From positions 2,542,001 to 2,606,000 of the forward strand of contig NZ_CP069620.1 of assembly GCF_026109735.1 (NCBI RefSeq): a stretch of 64,000 nucleotides of DNA, written 5' to 3'. Source of the DNA: Salinimicrobium tongyeongense (lineage in GTDB: Bacteria > Bacteroidota > Bacteroidia > Flavobacteriales > Flavobacteriaceae). Positions 1-8,075 of this stretch are shown piece after piece. How positions within the stretch are numbered: position 1 is the first letter of the stretch; each line of letters opens with the position of its first letter. The notes below the pieces were generated by a model. The model saw nothing but the letters and a program-made list of their open reading frames with translations, made no database searches and was not told where the DNA came from. Position numbers and translations under genes: made by a program.

Positions 1-300
1 TTCAGGATTGTCCTGGAGGTCGGCATCCATGGTAATGATCACGTCGCCTTCAGCCTTATCAAAGCCCACGTGGAGGGCCTGGGATTTTCCGTAGTTGCGG
101 TTAAACCTGATTCCTTTAACGCCGGTATCTTCCGCAGCAATTTTTCTAATGACTTTCCAGGAATTATCTGTACTACCGTCATCTATAAAAATGATCTCGT
201 AAGAAAAAGAATTGGACCGCATCACCGATGCGATCCAATTATATAGTTCATTTAAAGATTCTTCTTCGTTGAGAAGAGGGATGACAATAGATAACTGCAT
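1..300 (-). CDS. Family 2 glycosyltransferase, N-terminal part
   Basis: Only the first 100 residues are in the window; the gene runs off the left edge. The start is the ATG at 300. The protein opens with a GT-A fold strand (SIVIPLLNEEESL), has a nucleotide-sugar binding IDDGSTDNS motif at residues 39-47 and the metal-binding DAD at 92-94 followed by LQDNPE, as in DPM1/ArnC-like polyprenyl-phosphate glycosyltransferases. It probably transfers a sugar from a nucleotide donor to a lipid carrier at the inner membrane face. The DUF4199 gene lies 10 bp upstream on the same strand, so the two are probably co-transcribed. The acceptor cannot be told from this fragment. Confidence 0.88.
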   Translation of the reverse strand, partial: MQLSIVIPLLNEEESLNELYNWIASVMRSNSFSYEIIFIDDGSTDNSWKVIRKIAAEDTGVKGIRFNRNYGKSQALHVGFDKAEGDVIITMDADLQDNPE

Positions 301-310
301 TTAAATGTGT

Positions 311-841
311 TTATACTTCGTAAGGCCTGTTCTCCTTCATGATAAGCCCGGCGATCAATCCTATAATCAATCCTCCAAGCATATACAGTACAAGGCCACT
401 GGCAAAGATAATCCATGGAGATTGAAAAGTAGCACTCATTTCCAATGCATCGTCAATTTGTGCATCGGTCATATTAGGGAATTGTTCTACCATTTGTTCC
501 CTCTGCATTTCAGACATCTGCAGCATATAGTCGGGTTCAATTACCGTAGAGAGTAGAATAGACCAAACGCCGCCAATAATTGCCGCAATAAGTCCTATTC
601 CCACCGCGACCTTTATAGCTTCACCCAGACTAAGAAAACCAGCATTTTCCGTTTTAAATGCTTTGATTCCATATACCATAAATGCTATTAGAAGTGCCAG
701 GGTAACGATGGAGAAAGACCAGTGTGGGGCAATATGGTTGTTGGTGACGTACATAATAACGCCTAAAACAACCAGTGCAACCCCTAAAAGAAGACCGTAA
801 TTAAGAACAAATTTGCGTGCTGTTGCTTGTTGTGTTTCCAT
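311..841 (-). CDS. DUF4199 family membrane protein
   Basis: A 176-residue integral membrane protein with hydrophobic segments at roughly residues 12-31, 42-60, 75-98 and 145-168. An acidic, Met-rich stretch between the third and fourth segments (about 100-140) probably lies outside the membrane. The pattern fits DUF4199, a family restricted largely to Bacteroidota with no known function. The glycosyltransferase follows 10 bp downstream on the same strand, an arrangement I associate with this family in flavobacteria, which suggests an envelope role. That is inference from context only. Confidence 0.8.
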   Translation of the reverse strand: METQQATARKFVLNYGLLLGVALVVLGVIMYVTNNHIAPHWSFSIVTLALLIAFMVYGIKAFKTENAGFLSLGEAIKVAVGIGLIAAIIGGVWSILLSTVIEPDYMLQMSEMQREQMVEQFPNMTDAQIDDALEMSATFQSPWIIFASGLVLYMLGGLIIGLIAGLIMKENRPYEV

Positions 842-944
842 TGTAATTATATTTGTTGGTTAATTACGATTAGTAAGCAAATATAACAAAACGTTACACT
901 CGTGCTGCTGCTTTCTTTATAGCTGAAAATTAGAGAAGAAATAC

Positions 945-974
945 TTGCTGATTTAGAAAAATTAATTAAATTTG
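945..974 (+). promoter_or_regulatory. Bacteroidota-type promoter for rpmE2
   Basis: TTG at 945-947 and TAAATTTG at 967-974 are separated by 19 bp, matching the Bacteroidota sigma-A consensus (-33 TTG, -7 TAnnTTTG). The L31 start codon is 38 bp downstream of the -7 box. Confidence 0.7.
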
Positions 975-1012
975 CAGCTCGAAAAAATTACAAGATTTTA
1001 AAGAATAAAGAG

Positions 1013-1264
1013 ATGAAGCAGGGAATCCATCCGGAAAATTATAGATTGGTAGCTTTTAAAGACATGTCAAATGACGAGGTTTTTATCACCAAATCTACCG
1101 CGAACACAAAAGAAACTATTGAAGTTGATGGTGAGAATTATCCTTTGGTGAAGTTGGAGATCTCCAGAACTTCTCACCCATTCTACACCGGGAAAGCCAA
1201 ATTGCTGGATACTGCCGGTCGTATTGACAAGTTCAAGAACAAATACGCGAAATTCAAAAAGTAA
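1013..1264 (+). CDS. rpmE2: 50S ribosomal protein bL31, type B
   Basis: An 83-residue ribosomal protein of the large subunit. It begins [17 protein letters not shown] and carries the [11 protein letters not shown] segment (about 51-61) that marks the L31 family. It has no cysteines, so it is the zinc-free (C-minus, type B) form, longer than the zinc-binding type A form. It stands alone between its own promoter and a strong terminator, so it is likely a monocistronic unit. Start, length and sequence are typical. Confidence 0.97.
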   Translation: MKQGIHPENYRLVAFKDMSNDEVFITKSTANTKETIEVDGENYPLVKLEISRTSHPFYTGKAKLLDTAGRIDKFKNKYAKFKK

Positions 1265-1288
1265 TTTTAGCGTCATTATAATTTACAA

Positions 1289-1315
1289 GCCTCCTTACAG
1301 GGAGGCTTTTTTTTT
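1289..1315 (+). terminator. Rho-independent terminator of rpmE2
   Basis: A six-base stem GCCTCC/GGAGGC with a six-base loop is followed by nine T residues, 24 bp after the L31 stop codon. Confidence 0.9.
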
Positions 1316-1385
1316 GTTATACTTTTTTAAAATTTCATGTGTTTTTTTAAAAAACTGTACTTTTAGGCCCATAAAAGAAAAACAG

Positions 1386-2558
1386 ATGAATTATATTCTC
1401 TTTGACGGCTCTGCCCGTGCCCATTTGCTGCCATTCACTTTTACGCGCCCTGTGGCCGAAATTAGAATTGGGATCTTAACCATTCGGGAAAAATGGGAGA
1501 GATATTTAAACACCACTACTTCTACAATTACCGAAGATTACCTTTCTGAAAAATGGCCAATGGTAGAGATGGAAGAGAACATTATGATCAATGCTTCTTT
1601 TTTGCCCACACCCGAACTTGTGGAGCAGGTAAAGAACCTGCAACCCGGCGAAGGGATTTTTCACGAAGAAGATATCGTTGCATTTCATGCCTACGAAGAA
1701 CAGGAGGTAGATTTTGACGACTGCAAACATATCGAGCTTGAAGGAAAACCGGTGGTTGTGGAGCATACATGGGATATCTTCAGGCTGAATGGAGAAGCTA
1801 TTACTGCCGATTTTGAACTGCTGGTACAGGATCGTAGCAGTCAGAAGTTATCTCCTACCAACCAGGTAATAGCCCCCGAAAATGTCTTTTTAGAGGAGGG
1901 GGCAAAGGTAGAATGTGCTATTTTAAATGCTTCCGAAGGTCCTATCTATATTGGAGCTGATGCCCAGATTATGGAAGGCAGCATTGTGCGGGGCCCATTC
2001 GCGTTAGGAGATCACGCTATTGTGAAAATGGGGGCTAAGATTTACGGTTCAACTACAGTGGGGCCGCATTCCAAAGTTGGGGGAGAAGTGAATAATTCTG
2101 TCATTTTTGGATACTCAAATAAAGGGCACGACGGTTATCTTGGCAATTCGGTGCTGGGGGAGTGGTGTAACCTGGGGGCCGATACCAATACTTCAAACTT
2201 AAAGAACAATTATGCCGAAGTGCGCCTGTGGGACTACGCCACCGGCAGGTTTGCGCATACAGGACTTCAGTTTTGCGGACTCATGATGGGAGACCACAGC
2301 AAATGCAGTATCAATACCATGTTCAATACAGGTACCGTGGTTGGTGTGAGCGCCAATATCTTTGGGGCCGGTTTTCCGCGGAATTTCGTGCCCAGTTTTA
2401 GTTGGGGCGGAAGCGGCGGTACTACTACCTACCAAACCTCCAAAGCTTTTGAAGTAGCCGAAAAAGTCATGGAAAGAAAAGGCCTCGAGTTTTCAGAAGA
2501 AGAGAAAGCGATCCTGGAGCAGGTTTTTGAAGACACTAAAAAATACAGGCGCGATTGA
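1386..2558 (+). CDS. GlmU-like sugar nucleotidyltransferase/acyltransferase-fold protein
   Basis: A 390-residue protein starting MNYILFDGSARAHLLPFT. The first part resembles a degenerate nucleotidyltransferase domain with the family-typical FTRPVAEIRIGI segment (about residues 18-29). From about 160 to 330 there are hexapeptide-type repeats (for example GPIYIGADAQIMEGSIVRG) that should form a left-handed beta-helix. This is the TIGR03991-type Bacteroidota GlmU-like family, often annotated as putative glucose-1-phosphate thymidylyltransferase. The classical GlmU pyrophosphorylase signature is not evident, so substrate and reaction are uncertain; an envelope sugar role is inferred. The ATG at 1386 is preferred over in-frame upstream starts, which would lie in the L31 3' region and terminator. 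Confidence 0.85.
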   Translation: MNYILFDGSARAHLLPFTFTRPVAEIRIGILTIREKWERYLNTTTSTITEDYLSEKWPMVEMEENIMINASFLPTPELVEQVKNLQPGEGIFHEEDIVAFHAYEEQEVDFDDCKHIELEGKPVVVEHTWDIFRLNGEAITADFELLVQDRSSQKLSPTNQVIAPENVFLEEGAKVECAILNASEGPIYIGADAQIMEGSIVRGPFALGDHAIVKMGAKIYGSTTVGPHSKVGGEVNNSVIFGYSNKGHDGYLGNSVLGEWCNLGADTNTSNLKNNYAEVRLWDYATGRFAHTGLQFCGLMMGDHSKCSINTMFNTGTVVGVSANIFGAGFPRNFVPSFSWGGSGGTTTYQTSKAFEVAEKVMERKGLEFSEEEKAILEQVFEDTKKYRRD

Positions 2559-2661
2559 TGTTAAACGATCAGTATGCAGTGTTCAGGTGCCCGTTTTGAT
2601 TACTGTGGTGTCCTATATTTCTGCTAATTGATCATCGCAAATTGATCCTTGATTCAGCCAA

Positions 2662-2691
2662 TTGTTCATTGAATTAAAGTTGGTATCTTTG
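2662..2691 (+). promoter_or_regulatory. Bacteroidota-type promoter for mtaB
   Basis: TTG at 2662-2664, 19 bp spacer, then TATCTTTG at 2684-2691, an exact TAnnTTTG match. The predicted transcript would start within or just before the palindrome at 2692-2721. Confidence 0.68.
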
Positions 2692-2721
2692 CAGCCTCTA
2701 AAATGTCATTTTTAGAGGCTG
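2692..2721. repeat. Palindrome of the AAAATGNCATTTT family in the mtaB leader
   Basis: Arms CAGCCTCTAAAATG and CATTTTTAGAGGCTG flank a central T (one arm has one extra base). It lies directly after the promoter -7 box, so it would form a hairpin at the very 5' end of the mtaB mRNA. It shares the AAAATGNCATTTT core with many other palindromes in the window. Confidence 0.75.
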
Positions 2722-2775
2722 TTATATTTAACTGAAATTCTGAAGCCTGGCCTTTAGAATCGTGAATGAGAAGAA

Positions 2776-4110
2776 ATGGAAGATCCCAAAAAAGTAGCTT
2801 TTTATACCCTGGGTTGTAAGCTGAATTTTTCTGAAACCTCTACCATTGCCCGATCTTTTAAAGATGAAGGCTTTGTGCGGGTAGATTTTAGCGAAGCAGC
2901 TGATATATATGTGATCAATACCTGTTCGGTTACCGATAATGCCGATAAAAGGTTCAAGACCATTGTAAAGCAGGCCCAAAAAGCCAATGAAAATGCTTTT
3001 GTGATAGCTGTGGGCTGTTATGCGCAGTTAAAACCCGAAGAGCTGGCAGCTGTAGATGGGGTAGACCTGGTGCTTGGTGCAACCGAAAAATTCAAGATCA
3101 CCAATTACCTTAACGACCTCACCAAAAATGACATGGGAGAGGTACATTCCTGTGAAATCGGGGAAGCCGATTTTTATGTAGGCTCTTACTCTTTTGGGGA
3201 CCGCACAAGGGCTTTTTTGAAGGTGCAGGATGGATGTGATTACAAATGTACTTATTGTACTATCCCTCTTGCGCGGGGCATTTCCCGAAGTGACTCTTTG
3301 GAAAACGTGCTTGAAAATGCGAAGAAAATAAGTGAAAAAGGCATTAAGGAGATTGTGCTTACGGGTGTTAATATTGGGGACTACGGAAAAGGTGAGTTCG
3401 GGAACAAAAAACATGAGCACACTTTTCTTGACCTGGTAAAAGGTCTGGATACGGTAGAAGGAATAGAAAGGCTTCGCATTTCTTCAATAGAGCCCAATCT
3501 GCTGAAGAACGAGACTATAGATTTTGTTGCGCAAAGCAAAGCATTTGTGCCTCATTTTCATATTCCGCTTCAAAGCGGCAATAATGAAGTACTTAAGGCA
3601 ATGCGCCGCCGGTACATGAAAGAACTCTACGTAGACCGGGTAGAAAAGATCAAAGAAGTAATGCCCGATGCCTGTATAGGTGTAGATGTAATTGTAGGCT
3701 TTCCGGGAGAAACCGATGAATATTTTATTGATACCTATAATTTCCTGAACGAGCTGGATATTTCTTACCTCCACGTGTTTACTTATTCGGAAAGGGAAAA
3801 TACCCCGGCGGCAGAAATGGAAGCAGTAGTTCCTTTAAAGGTGCGCAAAAAGAGGAGTAAAATGTTGCGTGGCCTCTCTGCTAAAAAAAGACGGGCTTTT
3901 TATGAGACCCAATTAGGCAAGACAAAAACTGTCCTTTTTGAAGGAGAGAACAAAGAAGGCTACATTCACGGCTTTACAGAGAATTACGTAAAGGTGAAAA
4001 CTCCGTGGGATCCTGCACTGGTCAACACCCTGCACCAGGTAGAGCTGCAGAAGATTGGAGAAGATGGAATTGTTCGCTTCTCTTATGTCGAAGAAAAGGC
4101 AGTGGTCTAG
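2776..4110 (+). CDS. mtaB: tRNA (t6A37) methylthiotransferase MtaB
   Basis: A 444-residue radical-SAM methylthiotransferase that converts t6A to ms2t6A at position 37 of tRNAs reading ANN codons. The N-terminal MTTase domain has the three cluster-binding cysteines at 14 (LGCKLN), 50 (NTCSVT) and 81 (VGCYAQ). The radical-SAM CxxxCxxC is at 154-158-161 (GCDYKCTYC), and a TRAM-like C-terminal region covers about 370-440. The GCKLN and NTCSVT style fits MtaB rather than MiaB or RimO. It is preceded by its own promoter and converges with the next gene, overlapping it by 4 bp. Confidence 0.95.
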   Translation: MEDPKKVAFYTLGCKLNFSETSTIARSFKDEGFVRVDFSEAADIYVINTCSVTDNADKRFKTIVKQAQKANENAFVIAVGCYAQLKPEELAAVDGVDLVLGATEKFKITNYLNDLTKNDMGEVHSCEIGEADFYVGSYSFGDRTRAFLKVQDGCDYKCTYCTIPLARGISRSDSLENVLENAKKISEKGIKEIVLTGVNIGDYGKGEFGNKKHEHTFLDLVKGLDTVEGIERLRISSIEPNLLKNETIDFVAQSKAFVPHFHIPLQSGNNEVLKAMRRRYMKELYVDRVEKIKEVMPDACIGVDVIVGFPGETDEYFIDTYNFLNELDISYLHVFTYSERENTPAAEMEAVVPLKVRKKRSKMLRGLSAKKRRAFYETQLGKTKTVLFEGENKEGYIHGFTENYVKVKTPWDPALVNTLHQVELQKIGEDGIVRFSYVEEKAVV

Positions 4111-4406
4111 ATATTGATGCCTACAGGCAGCATGCCTTTGTATTTTCGGCGGTTCTTTCGCATGAATCTCGCAATGGTAGGGCTGGTAGGCATTACTCTT
4201 ATTTCCCGTTCTTTAATGATGTCCAGAACTTTCTCTATAAAAGGTTCCAGATAGCCTTTTTCCTTAAGCTGATCACTCATTTCAAGTTTGGTCAAAAAGA
4301 TCTTGCGGTCCTGGTTTGCGTATTCAATCTTGGCTAATTCTCCTTCAACCTGAAGTTCAAATTGACGAAGAAATTCATTGTCATTAACAGATAGCTGAGG
4401 GTTCAT
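4107..4406 (-). CDS. Small YjdJ/Acetyltransf_CG-like GNAT protein
   Basis: A 99-residue protein. The segment from about residue 13 (RQFELQVEGELAKIEY) to about 92 follows the layout of the small GNAT fold of PF14542 (human NATD1, bacterial YjdJ): FELxVxGxxAxxxY, then KLEMSDQLKEKGYLEPFIEK, then a KERxIRVMPTSP-type strand and a C-terminal helix. The acetyl-CoA loop normally reads RGxG/GKGI; here it is KEKGY, so catalytic activity is uncertain. It converges with mtaB (4-bp overlap). The family call is by pattern only. Confidence 0.6.
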   Translation of the reverse strand: MNPQLSVNDNEFLRQFELQVEGELAKIEYANQDRKIFLTKLEMSDQLKEKGYLEPFIEKVLDIIKEREIRVMPTSPTIARFMRKNRRKYKGMLPVGINI

Positions 4407-4598
4407 ATGTATGTTTTTTATTAGAGTATCAAAATATCAGCCGTTTTTTTAAGTTATAGAGCTTGATGTTGGCTGAGAGGCCGAAGCCTTCGGGGGAAAT
4501 TTTAATTAATTCTTGATCTGAAGCGCGTAATTTCCCTTAAATTTGAATGTAAAGTTAACGATTTTTGAGCACATTACGGCTGTAGAACCTGCTAAAGT

Positions 4599-5303
4599 AT
4601 GGTGAAAGACCCACTTATCCACGTTTACTGTATGCCCGGCCTGGCCGCCAACCCCAGTATTTTTGAAATGATAAGGCTGCCCGAAGACAGGTTCAAGATC
4701 CACTGGCTTGACTGGGTGCTTCCAAAGCCAAAGGAAAGTTTAAGGGAATACACGAAGAGGTTGAGCATAAAGATTGAACATGAAAAACCGGTGCTTATCG
4801 GTGTATCCTTTGGCGGGGTTATTGTTCAGGAAATGGCCCAGTTTATAAAGGTGCGGCGGGTAATTATTATTTCCAGCGTAAAAAGTGAAAATGAATTGCC
4901 ACGCCGCATGAGGTTCGCCCGCTGTACAGGTGCTTTTAAAATTTTACCCACCTCTCTGGTGCGCCATGTAGATGCTTTGGAGAAAATTGCGCTGGGCGAT
5001 TTTGCGACCAAACGAGCCAAGCTTTACAAAAAGTATCTTTCGGTCACCGATACACGTTATCTCGACTGGGCGATAGAACAGATGGTTTGCTGGGAGAGGC
5101 AGGAGCCTTACCCGGGTGTGGTGCACATTCACGGCGACCGGGATGAGATATTCCCTTACCGGTATATTGACGGGTGTATTACTGTGCCGGGAGGCACGCA
5201 CGTGATGATCATTAACCGGTTTAGATGGTTTAACGAACACCTTGAAGAGATCATCACAACCGGAAAACTGGAAAAAAAGAAAGAAAAAGAAATACATACT
5301 TAA
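4599..5303 (+). CDS. Alpha/beta-hydrolase fold protein
   Basis: A 234-residue cytoplasmic alpha/beta hydrolase without signal peptide. The nucleophile elbow is GVSFGG with Ser70. An acid is likely in the HGDRDEIFP loop (Asp180 or Asp182), and the catalytic His is in GGTHVM (His201). The N-terminal YCMPGLAANPSIFE segment supplies the oxyanion-hole region. The Lys-rich tail (about 222-234) is unusual. The lytic transglycosylase starts one base after this stop codon, so the pair is an operon and may be translationally coupled. The substrate is unknown. Confidence 0.85.
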   Translation: MVKDPLIHVYCMPGLAANPSIFEMIRLPEDRFKIHWLDWVLPKPKESLREYTKRLSIKIEHEKPVLIGVSFGGVIVQEMAQFIKVRRVIIISSVKSENELPRRMRFARCTGAFKILPTSLVRHVDALEKIALGDFATKRAKLYKKYLSVTDTRYLDWAIEQMVCWERQEPYPGVVHIHGDRDEIFPYRYIDGCITVPGGTHVMIINRFRWFNEHLEEIITTGKLEKKKEKEIHT

Positions 5304-5304
5304 A

Positions 5305-6228
5305 ATGAAACTGAAGAATATTTTTATTGGAGGAAGCCTGCTGGTGGTTTGCGGTCTTGGGATCAATGCGGTACAGGATGCGCCCAGTGATGAGAACCAG
5401 GAAAAAAAGATTGCAAATGATTATAATGTATATGCTTTGCCCATGCCCGAAGACCTCGAATTTGCCGGGGAAAAGGTGCCGGTAGAAATCCCCGATGTCT
5501 ACGAAAGAATGGACCGGGAGCTCCTGGTAAATACTTATTGGCAATCCAATACTTTGTTGTTGCTTAAGCGGGCAAATAAATACTTTCCTGTAATAGAACC
5601 AATTCTTGCCGAACACGGGGTGCCCGACGATTTTAAATACCTGGCCGTGATAGAAAGCAGCCTTACCAACGCAGTGTCTCCTGCAGGGGCCAGGGGTTTC
5701 TGGCAGATTATGGAGAGCACCGGTAAAGAGTATGGGCTGGAGATCAACGATAATGTTGATGAACGCTACAACATTGAAAAATCAACCCACGTAGCCGCCG
5801 AATATTTTAAAAAGTCAAAAGAGCGATTTGGGAACTGGACGCTTGCCGCCGCCGCATATAACGCCGGTAATTACGGGGTAGACAGGCAGCGGGAACGGCA
5901 GGATGTAAGCGATTATTACGACCTGCTCCTGGGTGAGGAGACCGGGAGGTATATCTTCAGGATCCTGGCTTTAAAAGAAATCATGGAAAATCCGCAGCAG
6001 TACGGGTTTAACTTCAGGCAAAAAGACCTTTATCAGCACATCCCTTCTTATAAAGTAAAAGTAGATACCGCAGTGACCGATTTTGCACGCTTCGCCCAGA
6101 ATTTCGGAATCAATTACAAGATCCTCAAAATTCACAATCCGTGGTTAAGGGAGGCGCACCTCAATAACCGGTCCCGTAAAGAATATCTGATTGAACTTCC
6201 CGAAGAAGGTTATTACCCGGCTCCATAG
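5305..6228 (+). CDS. Lytic transglycosylase, SLT/MltD-like
   Basis: A 307-residue exported murein hydrolase. The ATG at 5305 gives a clear signal peptide (MKLKNIFIGGSLLVVCGLG) and lies one base after the preceding stop. The SLT domain covers about 100-235, with the catalytic Glu117 in AVIESSLTNAVS, the GARGFWQIM motif and the AAAAYNAGNYGV segment. The last 50 residues (from SYKVKVDTAVTDFARFAQ) look like a degenerate LysM-type wall-binding module. It cleaves peptidoglycan with formation of 1,6-anhydromuramic ends and acts in the periplasm. A Cys at residue 16 in the signal region could instead make it a lipoprotein. Confidence 0.88.
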   Translation: MKLKNIFIGGSLLVVCGLGINAVQDAPSDENQEKKIANDYNVYALPMPEDLEFAGEKVPVEIPDVYERMDRELLVNTYWQSNTLLLLKRANKYFPVIEPILAEHGVPDDFKYLAVIESSLTNAVSPAGARGFWQIMESTGKEYGLEINDNVDERYNIEKSTHVAAEYFKKSKERFGNWTLAAAAYNAGNYGVDRQRERQDVSDYYDLLLGEETGRYIFRILALKEIMENPQQYGFNFRQKDLYQHIPSYKVKVDTAVTDFARFAQNFGINYKILKIHNPWLREAHLNNRSRKEYLIELPEEGYYPAP

Positions 6229-6283
6229 CGATATGGGTTTTGGGGTGGAATCTGAATGTAATAAGTTTCCCTCTCCTTCAGGA

Positions 6284-6985
6284 TTATGGGAAAACTGTTT
6301 TTTCAGCAGTAATGTAACGGCTGCTGTTTTCCATTAATAAAAGGGAAATGGCGCTCGATAAAGAATCGTAATTGAGGGCGAAAGATTTTTCGAATTCAAT
6401 TCCGAAGGGATGGGAGACCTTTCTTCGAATGTCCAGGATTTTTTTACCGCTGTCCAGCAGAAAGGAAGTAGGCAGCCCCAGGGAGTGCTTCATCATTTTT
6501 ACAACATACGGGCTGTTGTTTTGCAGTTCATCTACGTACAGGATCTTTATGTTTTTGTGGTACTTTTTGGCCAGTTTTTTTGTGGTCTCGAAGTTGTCCC
6601 AGAATAGGATGATAAAGTCTATCTGCTCCCCGTATTTTTCTGAAAGTTTATTGAGTGCCGGAATTTCGCCCTCGGTGGGAATGATCCACGAGGCGTAGGT
6701 GGTAAGATATACTGGTTTTTCAAACTCGTTGAGATAAACCGGCTTCTTTTTCAGGTTTGTTACCCTGAAATTATCGAGTACAGAACCTTTAAGTCCGTAA
6801 TTCACCAGAGAGTCGAACAGCTCGTCTGCACGGGCTATATTTTTGTCACGGTAAGCTTTATCGGCGTGTTTGTTGTACTTGGGAAGGTGGATGGCAAGAG
6901 CTTCAGAAAAACTTATCTCATCCTCCTGGGCATGAGCCAGTAAGAAGAAAGATAGCGTAAAGAGAAGTAGTAAAGCTCGCTGCAT
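6284..6985 (-). CDS. Secreted thioredoxin-fold (TlpA-like) protein without CxxC
   Basis: A 233-residue protein beginning MQRALLLLFTLSFFLLAHAQ, a signal peptide ending near residue 19. From about 85 the sequence follows a TlpA/AhpC-TSA fold: VYLNEFEKPVYLTTYASWIIP, then EIPALNKLSEKYGEQIDFIILF and LGLPTSFLLDSGKKILDIR. The position of the redox CxxC (normally WCxPC) reads WIIPTE, so no disulfide exchange is possible there. It may be a structural or chaperone-like relative. An upstream in-frame start at 7009 would place charged residues before the signal peptide and was not chosen. Confidence 0.75.
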   Translation of the reverse strand: MQRALLLLFTLSFFLLAHAQEDEISFSEALAIHLPKYNKHADKAYRDKNIARADELFDSLVNYGLKGSVLDNFRVTNLKKKPVYLNEFEKPVYLTTYASWIIPTEGEIPALNKLSEKYGEQIDFIILFWDNFETTKKLAKKYHKNIKILYVDELQNNSPYVVKMMKHSLGLPTSFLLDSGKKILDIRRKVSHPFGIEFEKSFALNYDSLSSAISLLLMENSSRYITAEKTVFP

Positions 6986-7132
6986 GTGCCGGGAATCCAA
7001 ATTCTGCACTAAGTTACAGAACGCGGCGTCCCGGCTAAAATAAACTCGTTTAACTACAGGTATAATAGTTGAAATACAAAGCAGGAGAAGAGGAAAAAGC
7101 TCCTTGGAAGCGGGGTTTCAAAAATGGCAAAT

Positions 7133-7648
7133 TTAGATCTTTTTCATCTGCTGCTTCATCATCTTGATCTGTTCATCAAGCATATTGTGTTTGTCGAGTT
7201 TTTTGGCTTCCTGTAGCAGCATTTGTGCCTCTCTCTTTCTTCTTTTGGTCATGGCGATGCCCGCAAGGTTGAGTTTTGCCATGGCGAGGTCCTGTTTCAT
7301 TGAAAGTCCCAGTTTCACGGCGCGTTTAAAGAACTTTTCGGCCTGTGTGATGTTGGTTTGGGAGACCATTAAACCGTGTAGGTACCAGTAATATCCCTGT
7401 TGCTTTTGAGTAAGTGCTTTTTCGGGGTCCTTTATTTTATCGAGCCATTTTTTGGCTCCTGCAAAATCCTGCTTCCTAAGCCTCAAAAAGGCCATCAGGA
7501 TCATTTCATTCTTGTAATAGAGGAAAATAAATATACCTGCCAACAGTAATAGGAAAAGCCCATTTCCTATATTGCCTTCAAAAAATTGCCAGACAGCAAC
7601 AATAACAAGGATAGCAGTAATTATTAATTTATAGATTTTATTGAACAT
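7133..7648 (-). CDS. TPR-like inner-membrane protein
   Basis: A 171-residue protein with two N-terminal membrane segments (about 8-24 and 27-46) followed by a helical region. That region has tetratricopeptide-like periodicity (YYWYLHGLMVSQTNITQAEK, FFKRAVKLGLSMKQDLAMAK, LNLAGIAMTKRRKREAQ). The C-terminal 20 residues are rich in Lys and Met. A membrane-anchored scaffold is likely; no specific function is recognised. It is divergent from the L34 gene. Confidence 0.7.
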   Translation of the reverse strand: MFNKIYKLIITAILVIVAVWQFFEGNIGNGLFLLLLAGIFIFLYYKNEMILMAFLRLRKQDFAGAKKWLDKIKDPEKALTQKQQGYYWYLHGLMVSQTNITQAEKFFKRAVKLGLSMKQDLAMAKLNLAGIAMTKRRKREAQMLLQEAKKLDKHNMLDEQIKMMKQQMKKI

Positions 7649-7711
7649 TTGCAGTAAATTTTAAAAACCGCAAAGGTAAGAAAAACAATTGGGAATTATT
7701 TTAAATAAGGG

Positions 7712-7742
7712 TTTGCCTAAGTAAAAACTCTTTGTATATTTG
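7712..7742 (+). promoter_or_regulatory. Bacteroidota-type promoter for rpmH
   Basis: TTTG at 7712-7715, 19 bp spacer and TATATTTG at 7735-7742. The leader to the rpmH start codon is about 65 nt. Confidence 0.72.
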
Positions 7743-7813
7743 CCCGCAGTTTTAAGAGGAGGTCTTAAGGCTGTTTTTCAAAGCGATTTCAAAGAAGATT
7801 AAAGATAATTATC

Positions 7814-7972
7814 ATGAAAAGAACGTTTCAACCATCTAAGAGGAAAAGAAAAAATAAGCACGGTTTCAGAGAGCGTATGGCAAGTGTTAACGGAAGAAAG
7901 GTGCTTGCTCGTAGAAGAGCAAAAGGTAGAAAGAAATTATCTGTTTCCTCTGAGCAAAGGCACAAACACTAG
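7814..7972 (+). CDS. rpmH: 50S ribosomal protein bL34
   Basis: A 52-residue, strongly basic protein starting [18 protein letters not shown] and containing the hallmark [16 protein letters not shown] stretch. It is a component of the large ribosomal subunit. In many bacteria rnpA follows; here a terminator and then carB follow, so rpmH is a single-gene unit with its own promoter. Confidence 0.97.
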   Translation: MKRTFQPSKRKRKNKHGFRERMASVNGRKVLARRRAKGRKKLSVSSEQRHKH

Positions 7973-7994
7973 ATGATAATTCCTCTAAATAATA

Positions 7995-8027
7995 AAGGTG
8001 TTGCTTTTTTAAGTAACGCCTTTTTTT
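7995..8027 (+). terminator. Rho-independent terminator of rpmH
   Basis: AAGGTGTTGCTT pairs with AAGTAACGCCTT (two G-U pairs) across a short T loop and is followed by seven T residues, 22 bp after the rpmH stop. Confidence 0.85.
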
Positions 8028-8075
8028 ATACCCTGTAGGTTCCTATTTTTACAAACACCACACAAAGATTTTCTC

